64,000 bases of DNA from Geoalkalibacter halelectricus (GTDB lineage: Bacteria; Desulfobacterota; Desulfuromonadia; Desulfuromonadales; Geoalkalibacteraceae): positions 1,116,001 to 1,180,000 of the forward strand of contig NZ_CP092109.1 in assembly GCF_025263685.1 (NCBI RefSeq). Direction: 5' to 3'. The position numbers were made by a program, and so were the translations under genes. The notes under the pieces are model-generated. The model was not told the origin of the DNA and did not search any database. It worked only from the letters and a program-made list of their open reading frames with translations. The stretch's first letter is position 1. Each line of letters opens with the position of its first letter. This document shows, one piece after another, positions 24,278 through 35,303 of this stretch.

Positions 24278-24901
24278 TCAGGCGGCCGGAACGATGGCCC
24301 CCAGGGTCAGCAGGACATCCACGACTTCGCTCAAGGGCAGCCCGACGACATTGGTATAGCTGCCCTCGATGTCTCGCACCAGGTAGGCTCCCAGCCCCTG
24401 GATGGCATAGGCACCGGCTTTGTCGCGGGGCTCACCGGTGGCAATGTAACCCGCGATCTCCACGGCTGTCAACTCCCGGAAGCGCACTCGGGTGCATTGC
24501 GATTCGCACAGGGTCTGACCCGTGTGGCGGTCATGCACGGCGAAGCCGGAGTAGACTTCGTGGCGGCGGCCTTGCAGGGCGCGCAGCATATCGGCCGCCT
24601 GGGCGTCGTCGGCGGGTTTGCCGAGGAGTTGGCCATCCTGCACGACGATGGTGTCGCTGCCGAGAAACCAACGGCCCGCGACCTCGTCGCGGCGGGCAAC
24701 CTCCAGGGCCTTGTCGTGGCTCAGGCGCAGCACGTGGGCGCGGGGAGGTTCGTCATCCAGGGGCGTTTCCTCCGCGCGGCTCGGCACCACGGAAAACTCC
24801 AGGCCCAGGGAGGCCAGAAGTTCCCGACGGCGCGGCGAGGCCGAAGCCAGAATCAGGGTTTGGGGAAGATTGTGGAAGAGTCTGGGGGCGGGGTTGGGCA
24901 A
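24278..24901 (-). CDS. maf: Maf-type nucleoside triphosphate pyrophosphatase
   Basis: A 207-residue member of the Maf/YhdE family that hydrolyses modified or canonical nucleoside triphosphates to monophosphates. It has the N-terminal motif LILASASPRRRELLASLG, the middle motif FLGSDTIVV, and the C-terminal segment AGAYAIQGLGAYLVRDIEGS. Length is normal. It follows the diguanylate cyclase gene on the same strand. Confidence 0.92.
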   Translation of the reverse strand: MPNPAPRLFHNLPQTLILASASPRRRELLASLGLEFSVVPSRAEETPLDDEPPRAHVLRLSHDKALEVARRDEVAGRWFLGSDTIVVQDGQLLGKPADDAQAADMLRALQGRRHEVYSGFAVHDRHTGQTLCESQCTRVRFRELTAVEIAGYIATGEPRDKAGAYAIQGLGAYLVRDIEGSYTNVVGLPLSEVVDVLLTLGAIVPAA

Positions 24902-24964
24902 GATGATGAATCCTTTGCTGGGTGAAAACAGAGTTGGGGAGAATTTTGCCGGCGCGCGGGCGGT

Positions 24965-27079
24965 TCAGGCGGATGACGCCTGGTCGGCGCGCAGGGAGAG
25001 GTCGAACAGCACCGAGCGGTTGCGCCCCTCGCTCTTGGCGCGATACAGGGCGATGTCGGCGGCATTGATCAGGGTGCGCGGGGTGTTGCCGTCGCCGGGG
25101 AAAGAGGCGATGCCCATGCTGGCGGTGAGCTTTCCCGAGGGCAGATCCTGCTCGCGCAGGTAGCTTTCCTTCTCGATGGCGTGGCGAATGCGTTCGGCCA
25201 CCAGCAGCGACTCCTTTTTCGAGGTTCCCGGCAGCAGAATGCAGAATTCCTCCCCGCCGAAGCGGGTCACGATATCCATCTCCCGGGCCGAGTGACGCAA
25301 GATGCGCGCGGTCCGCTTGAGGGCCTTGTCGCCGGCGAGATGTCCGCACAAATCGTTGTAGTGCTTGAAGTTGTCGAGATCGAGCATGACCAGGGTGAGC
25401 GAGAGGTTCTGGCGCAGGCTGCGGCTGATTTCCTCCTCCAGGCGTCGTTCCAGGAAACGACGATTGTAGAGACTCGTCAGGGGGTCGGTAATGGAGAGCT
25501 CCTCCATGGCGGCGGCACGTTCCAGGGACGCGGTGCGCTCGATGAGGGCGGAGAAATGCGGTGCGAAGGAGCAGAGCATGCGCAGATCGGTGTCATCGAA
25601 ACACGCCTGGCTTTCCTTGTCGGAGAGGTTGAGAACCGCAAAGATTTCGCCCTGGACCTTGAGGGGAATGCTGATGAAGGACTTGGTGCGAAAGCGTGGG
25701 CGGTTGGTGGAGCGAATCCGGTCGTCTTTCTCGATATCATTGACCAGCAGGGGATGCCCGTTGCTCACCACCCGTCCGGCGATGCCGTGACCGACGCGCA
25801 CCTTCATGTTGCGCGCCAGTTCCGGATTCATGCCGCGCCCGGCGGCGATATAGAGGTTCTCTCCATCTTCGTCGAGGACCATCAGCGAGCCTTTGGAGGC
25901 GCACAGCAACTCCGCTGACAGATCAAGAATACGCTGGAAAAGAACCTCGCGCCGGTCGAGCAGCGAGAGGTCGCTGATCATCTGAATAATCTGCGCGGAG
26001 ATGCCGGCCTCAAGTTGTTGCTCGCGCTCCTGTTCCAGGCGCGTCAGACGCATGGCGGCGCGCCCGGCCAGCAGCTCGATGAGCAGCAGATCGCGCGGTG
26101 CCAGATCGGCATCGAAGATGGCCAGGGTGCCGCGCGACTGATCCGCGGCCATCAGGGACAGGCAGTGGACGAGGTCGCCCTTGACTTGAGGCAATGTTTT
26201 GAGGCTGTCTTCATCCTCGAGGTAAAAGCGGCGTTGGTTCCCGGCGCCGAGCAGCAGGCTGATTTGCTCGTCGCTCAGGGGCACGGGATTTTCCAGCCAT
26301 TGCCCCAGGCATCGCAATGCCGGCCTGGGTTCGCGCGCCCCGGTGAGGATCACCCCGGCGCGTGGTAGATCGAAAAGCACAGTGAGGGTTTCACCGACCA
26401 GGTGCCAGACATCCTCGCTGCTGGAGGCGCGATCGAACGCCGGCAGCATGGCGACGATGGCGTTGAAGCGCGTCATGGTTTTCTCAAAGGCCAGGCCTAA
26501 TAGGCTCTCGGGGCGAAGTTCGGTCAGCAGTTGCGCGGTTTGCCGGGCCACTTCGAGCAGTTCGTCCTCGGTGCGCACGGGCAGTTGTTCGATGGCCTCG
26601 GCTAGGCCGAGTTCGTTGAGTTTCCTGGGCAGGCTCGGGTGATCGGTCGCCGCGAGGTTAAAATCGGCGGCGCGGATGCCGCCACCCAGCAGACAGCAGG
26701 TGGGCGCACGGCCGAGTTTGAAGGGAACGATGAAGTTGAGCAGGCCGCTTTTGCAGCGAAACACGTTCGGTTGGTTGCGGTTGATGGTCTGCGTCAGGGC
26801 GTTTTCGTGGTGGGGGCGACACTGATCGTCGCACAGGGGCGATTGGCCGCAGGGCCCGAAAAGGTTGAACCGCTGGCGCTCCGGACAGATCAGCCCGCGA
26901 ATTTCACAATACAGGGCCAGGGAATAGGGCGCAAGAAAGCCGAAGGTCTGAAGAGACTCCAGCAATTCCATGGGACTGAGCGCTGTCAGGTCATCCATGG
27001 TGGAGGTTTCTCGGCCCATGCGGCTCATCCGTTCGTTGGGTTGATTAGGGAGGGTTCGCCCCGTTTTCGCAAAAAACAT
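24965..27079 (-). CDS. PocR-type sensor, GAF and GGDEF diguanylate cyclase
   Basis: Makes cyclic di-GMP in response to a cytosolic signal; no membrane segment is seen. The N-terminal region (about 28-170) resembles the PocR ligand-binding domain, with clustered cysteines (CEIRGLIC, GPCGQSPLCDDQC, FRCKSGLLNFIVPF). A linker and a GAF domain (about 370-530) follow, then a GGDEF domain (about 535-700). The active-site motif is GGEEF (608-612), and the product-inhibition I-site is RxxD as REMD (599-602), so the enzyme should be active and feedback-inhibited. Several in-frame starts exist (27079, 27028, 27019, 26998) and none has a strong ribosome site; the longest is listed. Confidence 0.88.
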   Translation of the reverse strand: MFFAKTGRTLPNQPNERMSRMGRETSTMDDLTALSPMELLESLQTFGFLAPYSLALYCEIRGLICPERQRFNLFGPCGQSPLCDDQCRPHHENALTQTINRNQPNVFRCKSGLLNFIVPFKLGRAPTCCLLGGGIRAADFNLAATDHPSLPRKLNELGLAEAIEQLPVRTEDELLEVARQTAQLLTELRPESLLGLAFEKTMTRFNAIVAMLPAFDRASSSEDVWHLVGETLTVLFDLPRAGVILTGAREPRPALRCLGQWLENPVPLSDEQISLLLGAGNQRRFYLEDEDSLKTLPQVKGDLVHCLSLMAADQSRGTLAIFDADLAPRDLLLIELLAGRAAMRLTRLEQEREQQLEAGISAQIIQMISDLSLLDRREVLFQRILDLSAELLCASKGSLMVLDEDGENLYIAAGRGMNPELARNMKVRVGHGIAGRVVSNGHPLLVNDIEKDDRIRSTNRPRFRTKSFISIPLKVQGEIFAVLNLSDKESQACFDDTDLRMLCSFAPHFSALIERTASLERAAAMEELSITDPLTSLYNRRFLERRLEEEISRSLRQNLSLTLVMLDLDNFKHYNDLCGHLAGDKALKRTARILRHSAREMDIVTRFGGEEFCILLPGTSKKESLLVAERIRHAIEKESYLREQDLPSGKLTASMGIASFPGDGNTPRTLINAADIALYRAKSEGRNRSVLFDLSLRADQASSA

Positions 27080-27147
27080 GCCCCGAATTCATTTCAATGG
27101 TTGCCTGCGGTGCCGCATGCGCCCGGTTCGTGGACCGGAATGCCGGC

Positions 27148-27174
27148 GGCGCGGGTGCTCGGAGCATCCGCGCC
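27148..27174. repeat. 27-base near-perfect palindrome upstream of the diguanylate cyclase gene
   Basis: GGCGCGGGTGCTC and GAGCATCCGCGCC flank a single central G; only one position is a G-T wobble rather than a Watson-Crick pair. A second smaller hairpin (CCGGT-N6-ACCGG, 27123-27138) lies beside it. Both are within 100 bases upstream of the diguanylate cyclase start. They may be an operator, an RNA hairpin in the leader, or remnants of a palindromic repeat. Confidence 0.7.
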
Positions 27175-27533
27175 GCAGTGTAAGTGAGCCAGGTGCACAC
27201 CCCAAAAGGCCAGTACTTGGGCCGCTAAAACCTCTCTTAGGTACCATCGTGCAGCAACAAAAACAACATAAAATTAATTGCTTATAAACAGTTTATTAGG
27301 CTTTTGCGCGGCTTGGTGCGGCTGGGATCGCGGTGCGAGGCTTGCTGATGCGGAGGTAGTAAAAGCGAAAAGAGAACCTTCATTAAGCAGGGTTTTTTCT
27401 CTTCGCGGCGATTTCTTTTGTCTCGGTGGCTGGCTGTCACCGTTAGCATCTCAAGGGCTCGCGAGGCGGTTGAGCGGTTCGGGGTTTTGGCGGGTCGTTT
27501 TGGTCATTTTACCGAAAGAGGGCACCGACCGGC
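27175..27533. other. intergenic region without a recognisable gene
   Basis: About 360 bases between the trmFO stop codon and the palindromes upstream of the cyclase. The part from 27255 to 27300 is AT-rich and is a likely place for the cyclase promoter, but no clear -35/-10 pair was identified. No terminator for trmFO and no RNA gene was recognised. Confidence 0.4.
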
Positions 27534-28859
27534 TCAGCCGGTCCAGACCCGCGCAACCTGGCTCTGCCAATCCTTGAGATCGTCAAGGGCGCGCGCGGCC
27601 AGGGCCAGACGCTTTTCGGCGCGCTTGCGCAGCCGCTTTTCCAGGGGCGGAAAGAGGCCGTAATTAACGTTCATGGGCTGAAAATCAGTGGGGTCGGCTT
27701 GAGTCAGGTGGGTTAAAAGCGCTCCAAGGGCGGTGGTTGCCGGCGGGTCGGGCAGCTCGGTGCCCAGGGTCGCTGCGGCGGCGAACAATCCGGCCAGAAA
27801 ACCGCTGGCGGCCGATTCCACATAGCCCTCGACGCCGGTGATCTGCCCGGCGAAAAACAGGTGCGGATCGCTGCGCAACTGCTGGCGGCTGTTCAGACAG
27901 CGCGGCGCGTTGATGAAGGTGTTGCGGTGCATGCTGCCAAGGCGGGCGAAGCGCGCGTTTTCCAGTCCGGGGATGGTGCGGAAAAGGCGCCGCTGTTCCG
28001 GGTAGGTGAGCTTGGTCTGAAACCCGACCAGGTTGTAGAGGCTGGCGTGGCGGTCGTCCTGGCGCAACTGCACCACGGCGAAGGGTTCGCGCCCGGTGCG
28101 CGGATCACGCAGGCCCACCGGTTTCATGGGACCAAAGGCCAGGGTCAGATCACCGCGCGCGGCCAGCTCCTCAATGGGCATGCAGCCTTCGAAGTGAATC
28201 AGTTGCTCGAAGTCGCGCGCCGGTACCTTGTCCGCCGTGCGCAGCGCCGCGACAAAAGAGCGGTACTGGTCTTCGTCGAGGGGGCAATTGAGATAGTCGT
28301 CGCTGCCTTTGTCGTAGCGCGAGGCGCGCCAGGCCTTGCTCGTATCGATGGAGTCGGCTTCGACGATGGGAGCGATGGCGTCGTAGAAATACAGATGTTC
28401 GGCGCCGGTGAGGCGCGCGATTTCTCGGGAAATGCTTTCCGCGGCGAGGGGCCCGGCGGCGATGATGATGCGCCCCTCGGCGGGCAGGTGCGCTACCTCC
28501 TCGCGCACCAGGGTGATGCGTGGGTGCTGGGTGATTTTTTCCGTGATGTAAGCCGAGAATTCGTCCCGGTCCACCGCCAGGGCGCCGCCGGCGGGCACCG
28601 CGGTGGCATCGGCGGCCTGCATGAACAGCGCGGCGCACCGGCGCAGCTCTTCCTTGAGCAGTCCCACGGCATTGGTCAGGGCCGCTCCGCGCAAACTGTT
28701 GGAGCAGACCAGCTCGGCGAGTCCGGGGCTCTGGTGCGCGGGGGAAAAACGCACCGGTTTCATTTCGTGGAGCCGCACGGGGATGCCGCGTTCGGCAAGC
28801 TGCCAGGCGGCTTCACATCCGGCCAACCCGGCGCCGATAATGCTGATGGGGGTGTGCAT
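27534..28859 (-). CDS. trmFO: methylenetetrahydrofolate-tRNA-(uracil-5-)-methyltransferase
   Basis: Forms 5-methyluridine at position 54 of tRNA using folate and FADH2. The 441 residues start with the FAD-binding loop [20 protein letters not shown] and contain [20 protein letters not shown] and [17 protein letters not shown], as in the TrmFO/Gid family. The ATG at 28859 has AGGA upstream. The frame remains open further upstream, but that portion overlaps topA out of frame. The gene follows topA, a common arrangement. Confidence 0.95.
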   Translation of the reverse strand: MHTPISIIGAGLAGCEAAWQLAERGIPVRLHEMKPVRFSPAHQSPGLAELVCSNSLRGAALTNAVGLLKEELRRCAALFMQAADATAVPAGGALAVDRDEFSAYITEKITQHPRITLVREEVAHLPAEGRIIIAAGPLAAESISREIARLTGAEHLYFYDAIAPIVEADSIDTSKAWRASRYDKGSDDYLNCPLDEDQYRSFVAALRTADKVPARDFEQLIHFEGCMPIEELAARGDLTLAFGPMKPVGLRDPRTGREPFAVVQLRQDDRHASLYNLVGFQTKLTYPEQRRLFRTIPGLENARFARLGSMHRNTFINAPRCLNSRQQLRSDPHLFFAGQITGVEGYVESAASGFLAGLFAAAATLGTELPDPPATTALGALLTHLTQADPTDFQPMNVNYGLFPPLEKRLRKRAEKRLALAARALDDLKDWQSQVARVWTG

Positions 28860-28894
28860 GGAGATCCTGGGAAATGCAAGGGCCACGGCGGCAA

Positions 28895-28928
28895 CTGCCC
28901 GGGATAATTCATGAATTATCCCGGGCAG
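28895..28928. repeat. 34-base perfect palindrome between topA and trmFO
   Basis: CTGCCCGGGATAATTCA is followed immediately by its exact reverse complement, giving 17+17 bases with no spacer. There is no T-run on either side, so it is not a standard terminator. It resembles the GGGATAATTCATGAATTATCCC-type palindromes scattered between genes in many bacteria. Confidence 0.9.
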
Positions 28929-28977
28929 ACGGTCATGTGTCACGGCGGCTGCGCGCCTGCCATGGTCTTGCCCGGGG

Positions 28978-31326
<2,349 letters not shown>

Positions 31327-31378
31327 AAATTCCTCACTGCCGGCTGGGAGCACGCGTGGGTCGCCACCGGGCAGAAAC

Positions 31379-31407
31379 GAAAAAGGCTGCAGGAAGTCCC
31401 GCAGCCT
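31379..31407 (-). terminator. intrinsic terminator after the dprA-smg unit
   Basis: On the minus strand AGGCTGC(GGG) pairs with (CC)TGCAGCCT, followed by five T. It begins 9 bases after the smg stop codon and lies before topA, so topA should have its own start signal in the remaining 50 bases. Confidence 0.85.
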
Positions 31408-31415
31408 GCCGGTTT

Positions 31416-31886
31416 TCAATGGTAAAGAGCGCTCCAGTCGTCGTCGAGGATGCAGTCTACCTCTTTGCGCCACTGGTGCTGGGCACGGGAAAACAGCGCA
31501 AGAATCGCGATGTGCTTGATCTCCTTGAGACAGACCTGATCCTCGCCGCCGGTCATTGCCCGCTCGATGATCTCCTCCTGCATCTCGTCGTCGATGATCC
31601 CCAGAGCACGCAGGCGCACGAGAAAGCCGCGCGCCTCCAAGGACAAGGCCAGAATTTCGCGGGTGGTGAACACCCTCTGGCTTGAAACGCCCAGACAAGG
31701 CGTAGCCGGCTGGGTGGGTTCCAGGGTCTGGTTTTCCATCCAGGAGAAGGCCGCGTCGATTTCATCAGCCTCAAAGCCGATATCGAGCAGTTCCTCAACG
31801 ATTTCATTCTCGTTGGTCAGCAGGTCGTTCTGTTCCAGGATGAACTGCGTGATGATGCTGACGATGGCCAGAACCCTGTCTCTCAA
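31416..31886 (-). CDS. smg: Smg/DUF494 family protein
   Basis: A 156-residue acidic cytosolic protein of the DUF494 (Smg) family, with no known biochemical role. It begins RVLAIVSIITQFILEQNDLL, contains a repeated helix pattern (EIVEELLDIGFEADEIDAAF), and ends with LFSRAQHQWRKEVDCILDDD. The start is a TTG at 31886 preceded by AGGGGG. The gene follows dprA, as it does in many proteobacteria, which supports the family call. Confidence 0.88.
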   Translation of the reverse strand: MRDRVLAIVSIITQFILEQNDLLTNENEIVEELLDIGFEADEIDAAFSWMENQTLEPTQPATPCLGVSSQRVFTTREILALSLEARGFLVRLRALGIIDDEMQEEIIERAMTGGEDQVCLKEIKHIAILALFSRAQHQWRKEVDCILDDDWSALYH

Positions 31887-31916
31887 AAGGCCCCCTTGGG
31901 AAAACCCGTTCGGGAG

Positions 31917-33029
31917 TCACCCTGAACGGACGCGTTGATAATGCATTCCAGGCAGCTGCCTGACGCTCCCCTGAAGTTCCAAGTGCAGTAAAATAGCGGA
32001 AACCTCCATGGGAGTCAACCCACTTCTCCGCACGATTTCGTCGATGTGCAGGGCGGTTGCATCCAAGGGCGCGAGCACCCGCAGGTCCTCGGCGGAGAGT
32101 GTTTCCGGAGTTTGGGCTGCCGGAGTCCTGGGAGCCTGGGGCAGATTCGACCAGAGAATCTCGAGAATGTCGCGGGCCTCGGTAATCAGGTGCGCTCCCT
32201 GCTTGAGCAGTGCGTTGGAACCGCTGCAGGAGCTGTCATGGGCGCTGCCGGGCAGGGCGAACACCTCGCGCCCTTGCTCCAGGGCGAATTCGGCGGTGAT
32301 CAGCGAGCCGCTGCCCGCGGCGGCCTCGGCCACCAGCACGCCGCGGGCCAGCCCGCTGACGATGCGGTTGCGCCCGGGGAAATTACCGGCAAAGGGCGGC
32401 GTACCAGGGGCATATTCGGAAACCAGAGTGCCGACTTCGGCGATTTTCTCAAAGAGGACGCGGTTCTCCGGGGGATAGATCTGGTCGATGCCGCAGCCCA
32501 GCACCGCCAGGGTGGCCCCGTCGGCATCCAAGGCGCCTTGATGCGCGGCGGTGTCGATGCCGCGTGCCAGCCCGGAGATGATGCAGACGCCGCGTGCGGC
32601 CAGATCCCGCGCGATTTCACGGGTCAGTTGGCGGCTCTGGGCTCCGGCGCGGCGCGAACCCACCACGGCCAGCCCCGGCTCGGGTGGCCAGTGCCCGCGC
32701 ACGTAAAGCAGGGCCGGCGGGTCGGGGATTGCGGCGAGCAGCGGCGGAAAATCCGCGTCCCAATAACTTATCAGCCGCACCCCGCCCCGGGCGAGTCGCC
32801 GGGCAGCGGCGAGCAGGCGCTCCTCCTGGGCCGCCGGGATGGCCGCCGCCAGCTTGGGCGAGAGGCCGGCCCGCGCCAGGCGTGCCGGCGTGGTGTCGGC
32901 GACGATCGCCTCGATGGAGCCGAAAACCTGGTGCAGCCGGTGCATGGTTTTGCGGCCCAAACGCGGCGTGAGGCTTAGGCGCAGCCAAGCCAGTTCCCTC
33001 GATGACAATGAATTGGAATGCATGTCCAT
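31917..33029 (-). CDS. dprA: DNA-processing protein DprA
   Basis: Loads RecA onto incoming single-stranded DNA during natural transformation. The 370 residues contain an N-terminal helical region (LSLTPRLGRKTMHRLHQVFG) and the Rossmann-fold DNA-binding core with VVGSRRAGAQSR, IISGLARGIDTAAHQGAL and FPGRNRIVSGL. A C-terminal winged helix follows (about 305-370, IDEIVRRSGLTPMEVSAILL). Start is listed at 33029; a second ATG two codons later (33023) is equally possible since neither has a clear ribosome site. It forms a unit with smg. Confidence 0.94.
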   Translation of the reverse strand: MDMHSNSLSSRELAWLRLSLTPRLGRKTMHRLHQVFGSIEAIVADTTPARLARAGLSPKLAAAIPAAQEERLLAAARRLARGGVRLISYWDADFPPLLAAIPDPPALLYVRGHWPPEPGLAVVGSRRAGAQSRQLTREIARDLAARGVCIISGLARGIDTAAHQGALDADGATLAVLGCGIDQIYPPENRVLFEKIAEVGTLVSEYAPGTPPFAGNFPGRNRIVSGLARGVLVAEAAAGSGSLITAEFALEQGREVFALPGSAHDSSCSGSNALLKQGAHLITEARDILEILWSNLPQAPRTPAAQTPETLSAEDLRVLAPLDATALHIDEIVRRSGLTPMEVSAILLHLELQGSVRQLPGMHYQRVRSG

Positions 33030-33032
33030 TGC

Positions 33033-33063
33033 AAAGAAAAGGGGCGGGCAGCGCGCCCGCCCC
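33033..33063 (-). terminator. intrinsic terminator after dapL
   Basis: On the minus strand GGGGCGGGC pairs perfectly with GCCCGCCCC around a 5-base loop and is followed by TTTTCTTT. It lies 20 bases after the dapL stop codon and just before dprA. Confidence 0.9.
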
Positions 33064-33083
33064 GTAAAACGTTCAGAAGCGAA

Positions 33084-34319
33084 TTACTTGCCCCACTTGC
33101 GCTGAATACGCTCGACGGCGGCGCTGACGTTTTCGCGATCGCCGAAAGCGGACAGACGGAAGTAGCCTTCACCGCTCGGACCGAAGCCGCTGCCCGGGGT
33201 GCCGACCACGTGGCATTCATTGAGCAGTTTGTCGAAAAAATCCCAACTGGTCATGCCCTCCGGGGTCTTGAGCCAGATGTAGGGTGCGTTGACCCCGCCG
33301 TAGCAAGTGATGCCGGCGGCCTTGAGCCCCTCGCGAATGATACGTGCGTTTTCCATATAGTAGTCGATGACTTCTTTGGTCTGACGCCAGCCTTCCTCCG
33401 AGTAGACGGCCTCGGCGGCTTTTTGCACCGGATAGGACACGCCGTTGAACTTGGTCGACTGACGGCGATTCCACAATTTGTTGAGGGCGACTTTCTCACC
33501 CTTGGCGGTGGTCGCCATGACCTCCTCGGGCACCACCGTCAGGGCGCAGCGCACCCCGGTGAAACCGGCGGTCTTGGAGAAGGAGCGGAACTCGATGGCG
33601 CATTTTTTTGCCCCTTCCACCTCGTAGATGGAGTGCGGGATGCCGGGTTCGGTGATGAAGGCCTCGTAGGCCGCATCGAAGAAGATCACCGCGTCATTGG
33701 CGATGGCGTAATCCACCCATTTTTTCAGCTCGTCCTTGGTGGCGACGGTGCCGGTGGGGTTGTTGGGGAAGCACAGGTAGATGATGTCGACCTTTTCCCG
33801 GGGCAAATCGGGAGTGAAGTTGTTCTCTTCGGTGCAGGGCATATAGACGATGCCCTGGTAATAGCCCTTCTCGTCGGCTTCGCCGGTGCGGCCCACCATG
33901 ACGTTGGTGTCGTTGTACACCGGATAGACCGGGTCGCCGATGGCCACCTTGTTGGAGAGGTCGAAGATGTCGAGGATGTTGGCGCAATCACACTTGGAGC
34001 CGTCGGAGATGAAGACTTCCGAGGTCTTGAGGTCAACGCCCAGGGGGCGGTAGGACTTCTCGATGAGGGTGTCGATGAGCCAGTCATAGCCCTGCTCGGG
34101 GCCGTAGCCCATGAAGCTTTCCGGACGGGTGAGATCGTCGACGGCCTTGTGGAAGGCATCGACCACCGCCGGCACCAGGGGACGGGTGACGTCGCCGATG
34201 CCCAGGCGAATCACCTTGGCGTCGGGGTTGGCCTGGGTGAAGGCCTTGACCCGCCGCCCGATTTCGGGAAACAGGTAGCCGGCCTTGAGCTTGAGGTAGT
34301 TGTCGTTGAGTCGTGCCAT
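33084..34319 (-). CDS. dapL: LL-diaminopimelate aminotransferase
   Basis: Converts tetrahydrodipicolinate directly to LL-diaminopimelate with glutamate and PLP, bypassing the succinylase route. The 411 residues begin [20 protein letters not shown] and contain [18 protein letters not shown], the substrate-domain sequence [12 protein letters not shown], and the PLP lysine in [12 protein letters not shown]. The ATG at 34319 has GGAGG 9 bases before it. The gene ends the dap cluster with dapB and dapA, and no dapC, dapD or dapE is present in the window. Confidence 0.95.
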   Translation of the reverse strand: MARLNDNYLKLKAGYLFPEIGRRVKAFTQANPDAKVIRLGIGDVTRPLVPAVVDAFHKAVDDLTRPESFMGYGPEQGYDWLIDTLIEKSYRPLGVDLKTSEVFISDGSKCDCANILDIFDLSNKVAIGDPVYPVYNDTNVMVGRTGEADEKGYYQGIVYMPCTEENNFTPDLPREKVDIIYLCFPNNPTGTVATKDELKKWVDYAIANDAVIFFDAAYEAFITEPGIPHSIYEVEGAKKCAIEFRSFSKTAGFTGVRCALTVVPEEVMATTAKGEKVALNKLWNRRQSTKFNGVSYPVQKAAEAVYSEEGWRQTKEVIDYYMENARIIREGLKAAGITCYGGVNAPYIWLKTPEGMTSWDFFDKLLNECHVVGTPGSGFGPSGEGYFRLSAFGDRENVSAAVERIQRKWGK

Positions 34320-34340
34320 AGTTGAAAACCTCCGTAAATT

Positions 34341-34434
34341 TTCACCGCAGAGTTCGCGAAGGACGCAGAGATAACCCACAGGGTTGCCTGCCTCAGGATG
34401 CTTTCTCAGCGACCTCTGTGCACTCAGCGGTTCA
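34341..34434. repeat. degenerate inverted repeat between dapB and dapL
   Basis: TTCACCGCAGAGTTCGCG and, further on, the complement-like CTCTGTGCACTCAGCGGTTCA form two imperfect arms around a short centre (about two thirds of positions pair). The CACCGCAGAG...CTCTGCGGTG style is that of small dispersed palindromic elements found between genes in many bacteria. Confidence 0.5.
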
Positions 34435-34446
34435 GGTTAGAGTGGT

Positions 34447-35250
34447 TTATTTCAGCCCCAGGACATCCTGCATGTCGTAGAGCCCCGGCGCCTTGTCGCC
34501 CAACCATTGGGCGGCGCGTACCGAGCCGCGCGCGAACATGTCGCGACTCATGGCGCGGTGGGTGATCTCGATGCGCTCGCCCATGCCGATGAAATAGACG
34601 GTGTGCTCGCCGACGATATCGCCGCCGCGCACGGTCTGCATGCCGATTTCCTCAGGGGTGCGCTCGCCGGTCATGCCCTCGCGATGAAACACGGCGCACT
34701 GATTGTAGTCGCGGCCCATGGCCTCGGCCACCACCTCGCCCATGCGCACGGCGGTGCCGCTGGGTGCATCTTTCTTCTTGTTGTGATGCAGTTCAACGAT
34801 TTCCACATCGAAGCCTTCGCCAAGAATCTGTGCCGCTTCCTTGAGCAGCTTGAAGCAGGCATTGACGCCCACGCTCATATTGGGGGCCAGCACCACGGGA
34901 ATGCCCTGGGCGAGGCGCGCCACCCACTCGCGCTGCTCGGGGGTAAACCCGGTGGAGCCGATCACCATCTTGCGGCCCAGGCGCGAGCAGATTTCAAGAT
35001 TCTTCAGGGTGACCTCGGGGAAGGTGAAGTCGATGAGCACCTCGGCGTCAGCCAGGGCTTGCTCCAGATCGTCGGTGATGCTGACTCCCAAGGGCCCGCA
35101 GCCGGCGACCAGCCCGGCGTCCTGGCCGATCATGGCATGTCCGGAACGCTCGGCGGCGCCACTCAGAACCAGTCCTTCGGCTTCCTTGATAGCGGTAATG
35201 ATGCGTCCGCCCATGCGGCCGGCGGCGCCGGTAACGGCGATTTTGATCAT
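34447..35250 (-). CDS. dapB: 4-hydroxy-tetrahydrodipicolinate reductase
   Basis: Reduces dihydrodipicolinate-type intermediate with NAD(P)H in lysine and diaminopimelate synthesis. The 267 residues start IKIAVTGAAGRMGGRIITAI (nucleotide loop), contain IGSTGFTPEQREWV and APNMSVGVNACFKLL, and have the substrate motif LHHNKKKDAPSGTA. The ATG at 35250 has AAGGA upstream. It lies between dapA and dapL on the same strand. Confidence 0.95.
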   Translation of the reverse strand: MIKIAVTGAAGRMGGRIITAIKEAEGLVLSGAAERSGHAMIGQDAGLVAGCGPLGVSITDDLEQALADAEVLIDFTFPEVTLKNLEICSRLGRKMVIGSTGFTPEQREWVARLAQGIPVVLAPNMSVGVNACFKLLKEAAQILGEGFDVEIVELHHNKKKDAPSGTAVRMGEVVAEAMGRDYNQCAVFHREGMTGERTPEEIGMQTVRGGDIVGEHTVYFIGMGERIEITHRAMSRDMFARGSVRAAQWLGDKAPGLYDMQDVLGLK

Positions 35251-35303
35251 GGAAAATCCTTGTGGGGAATGTCGGTGGTTGGGGCGAACACAGGGTTTTA
35301 CGA

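Noticed and set aside
31327-31698. 124-codon N-terminal extension of topA
   Set aside because: It overlaps smg out of frame and crosses a terminator; TopA proteins begin at the KHLVIVESPAKAK motif.
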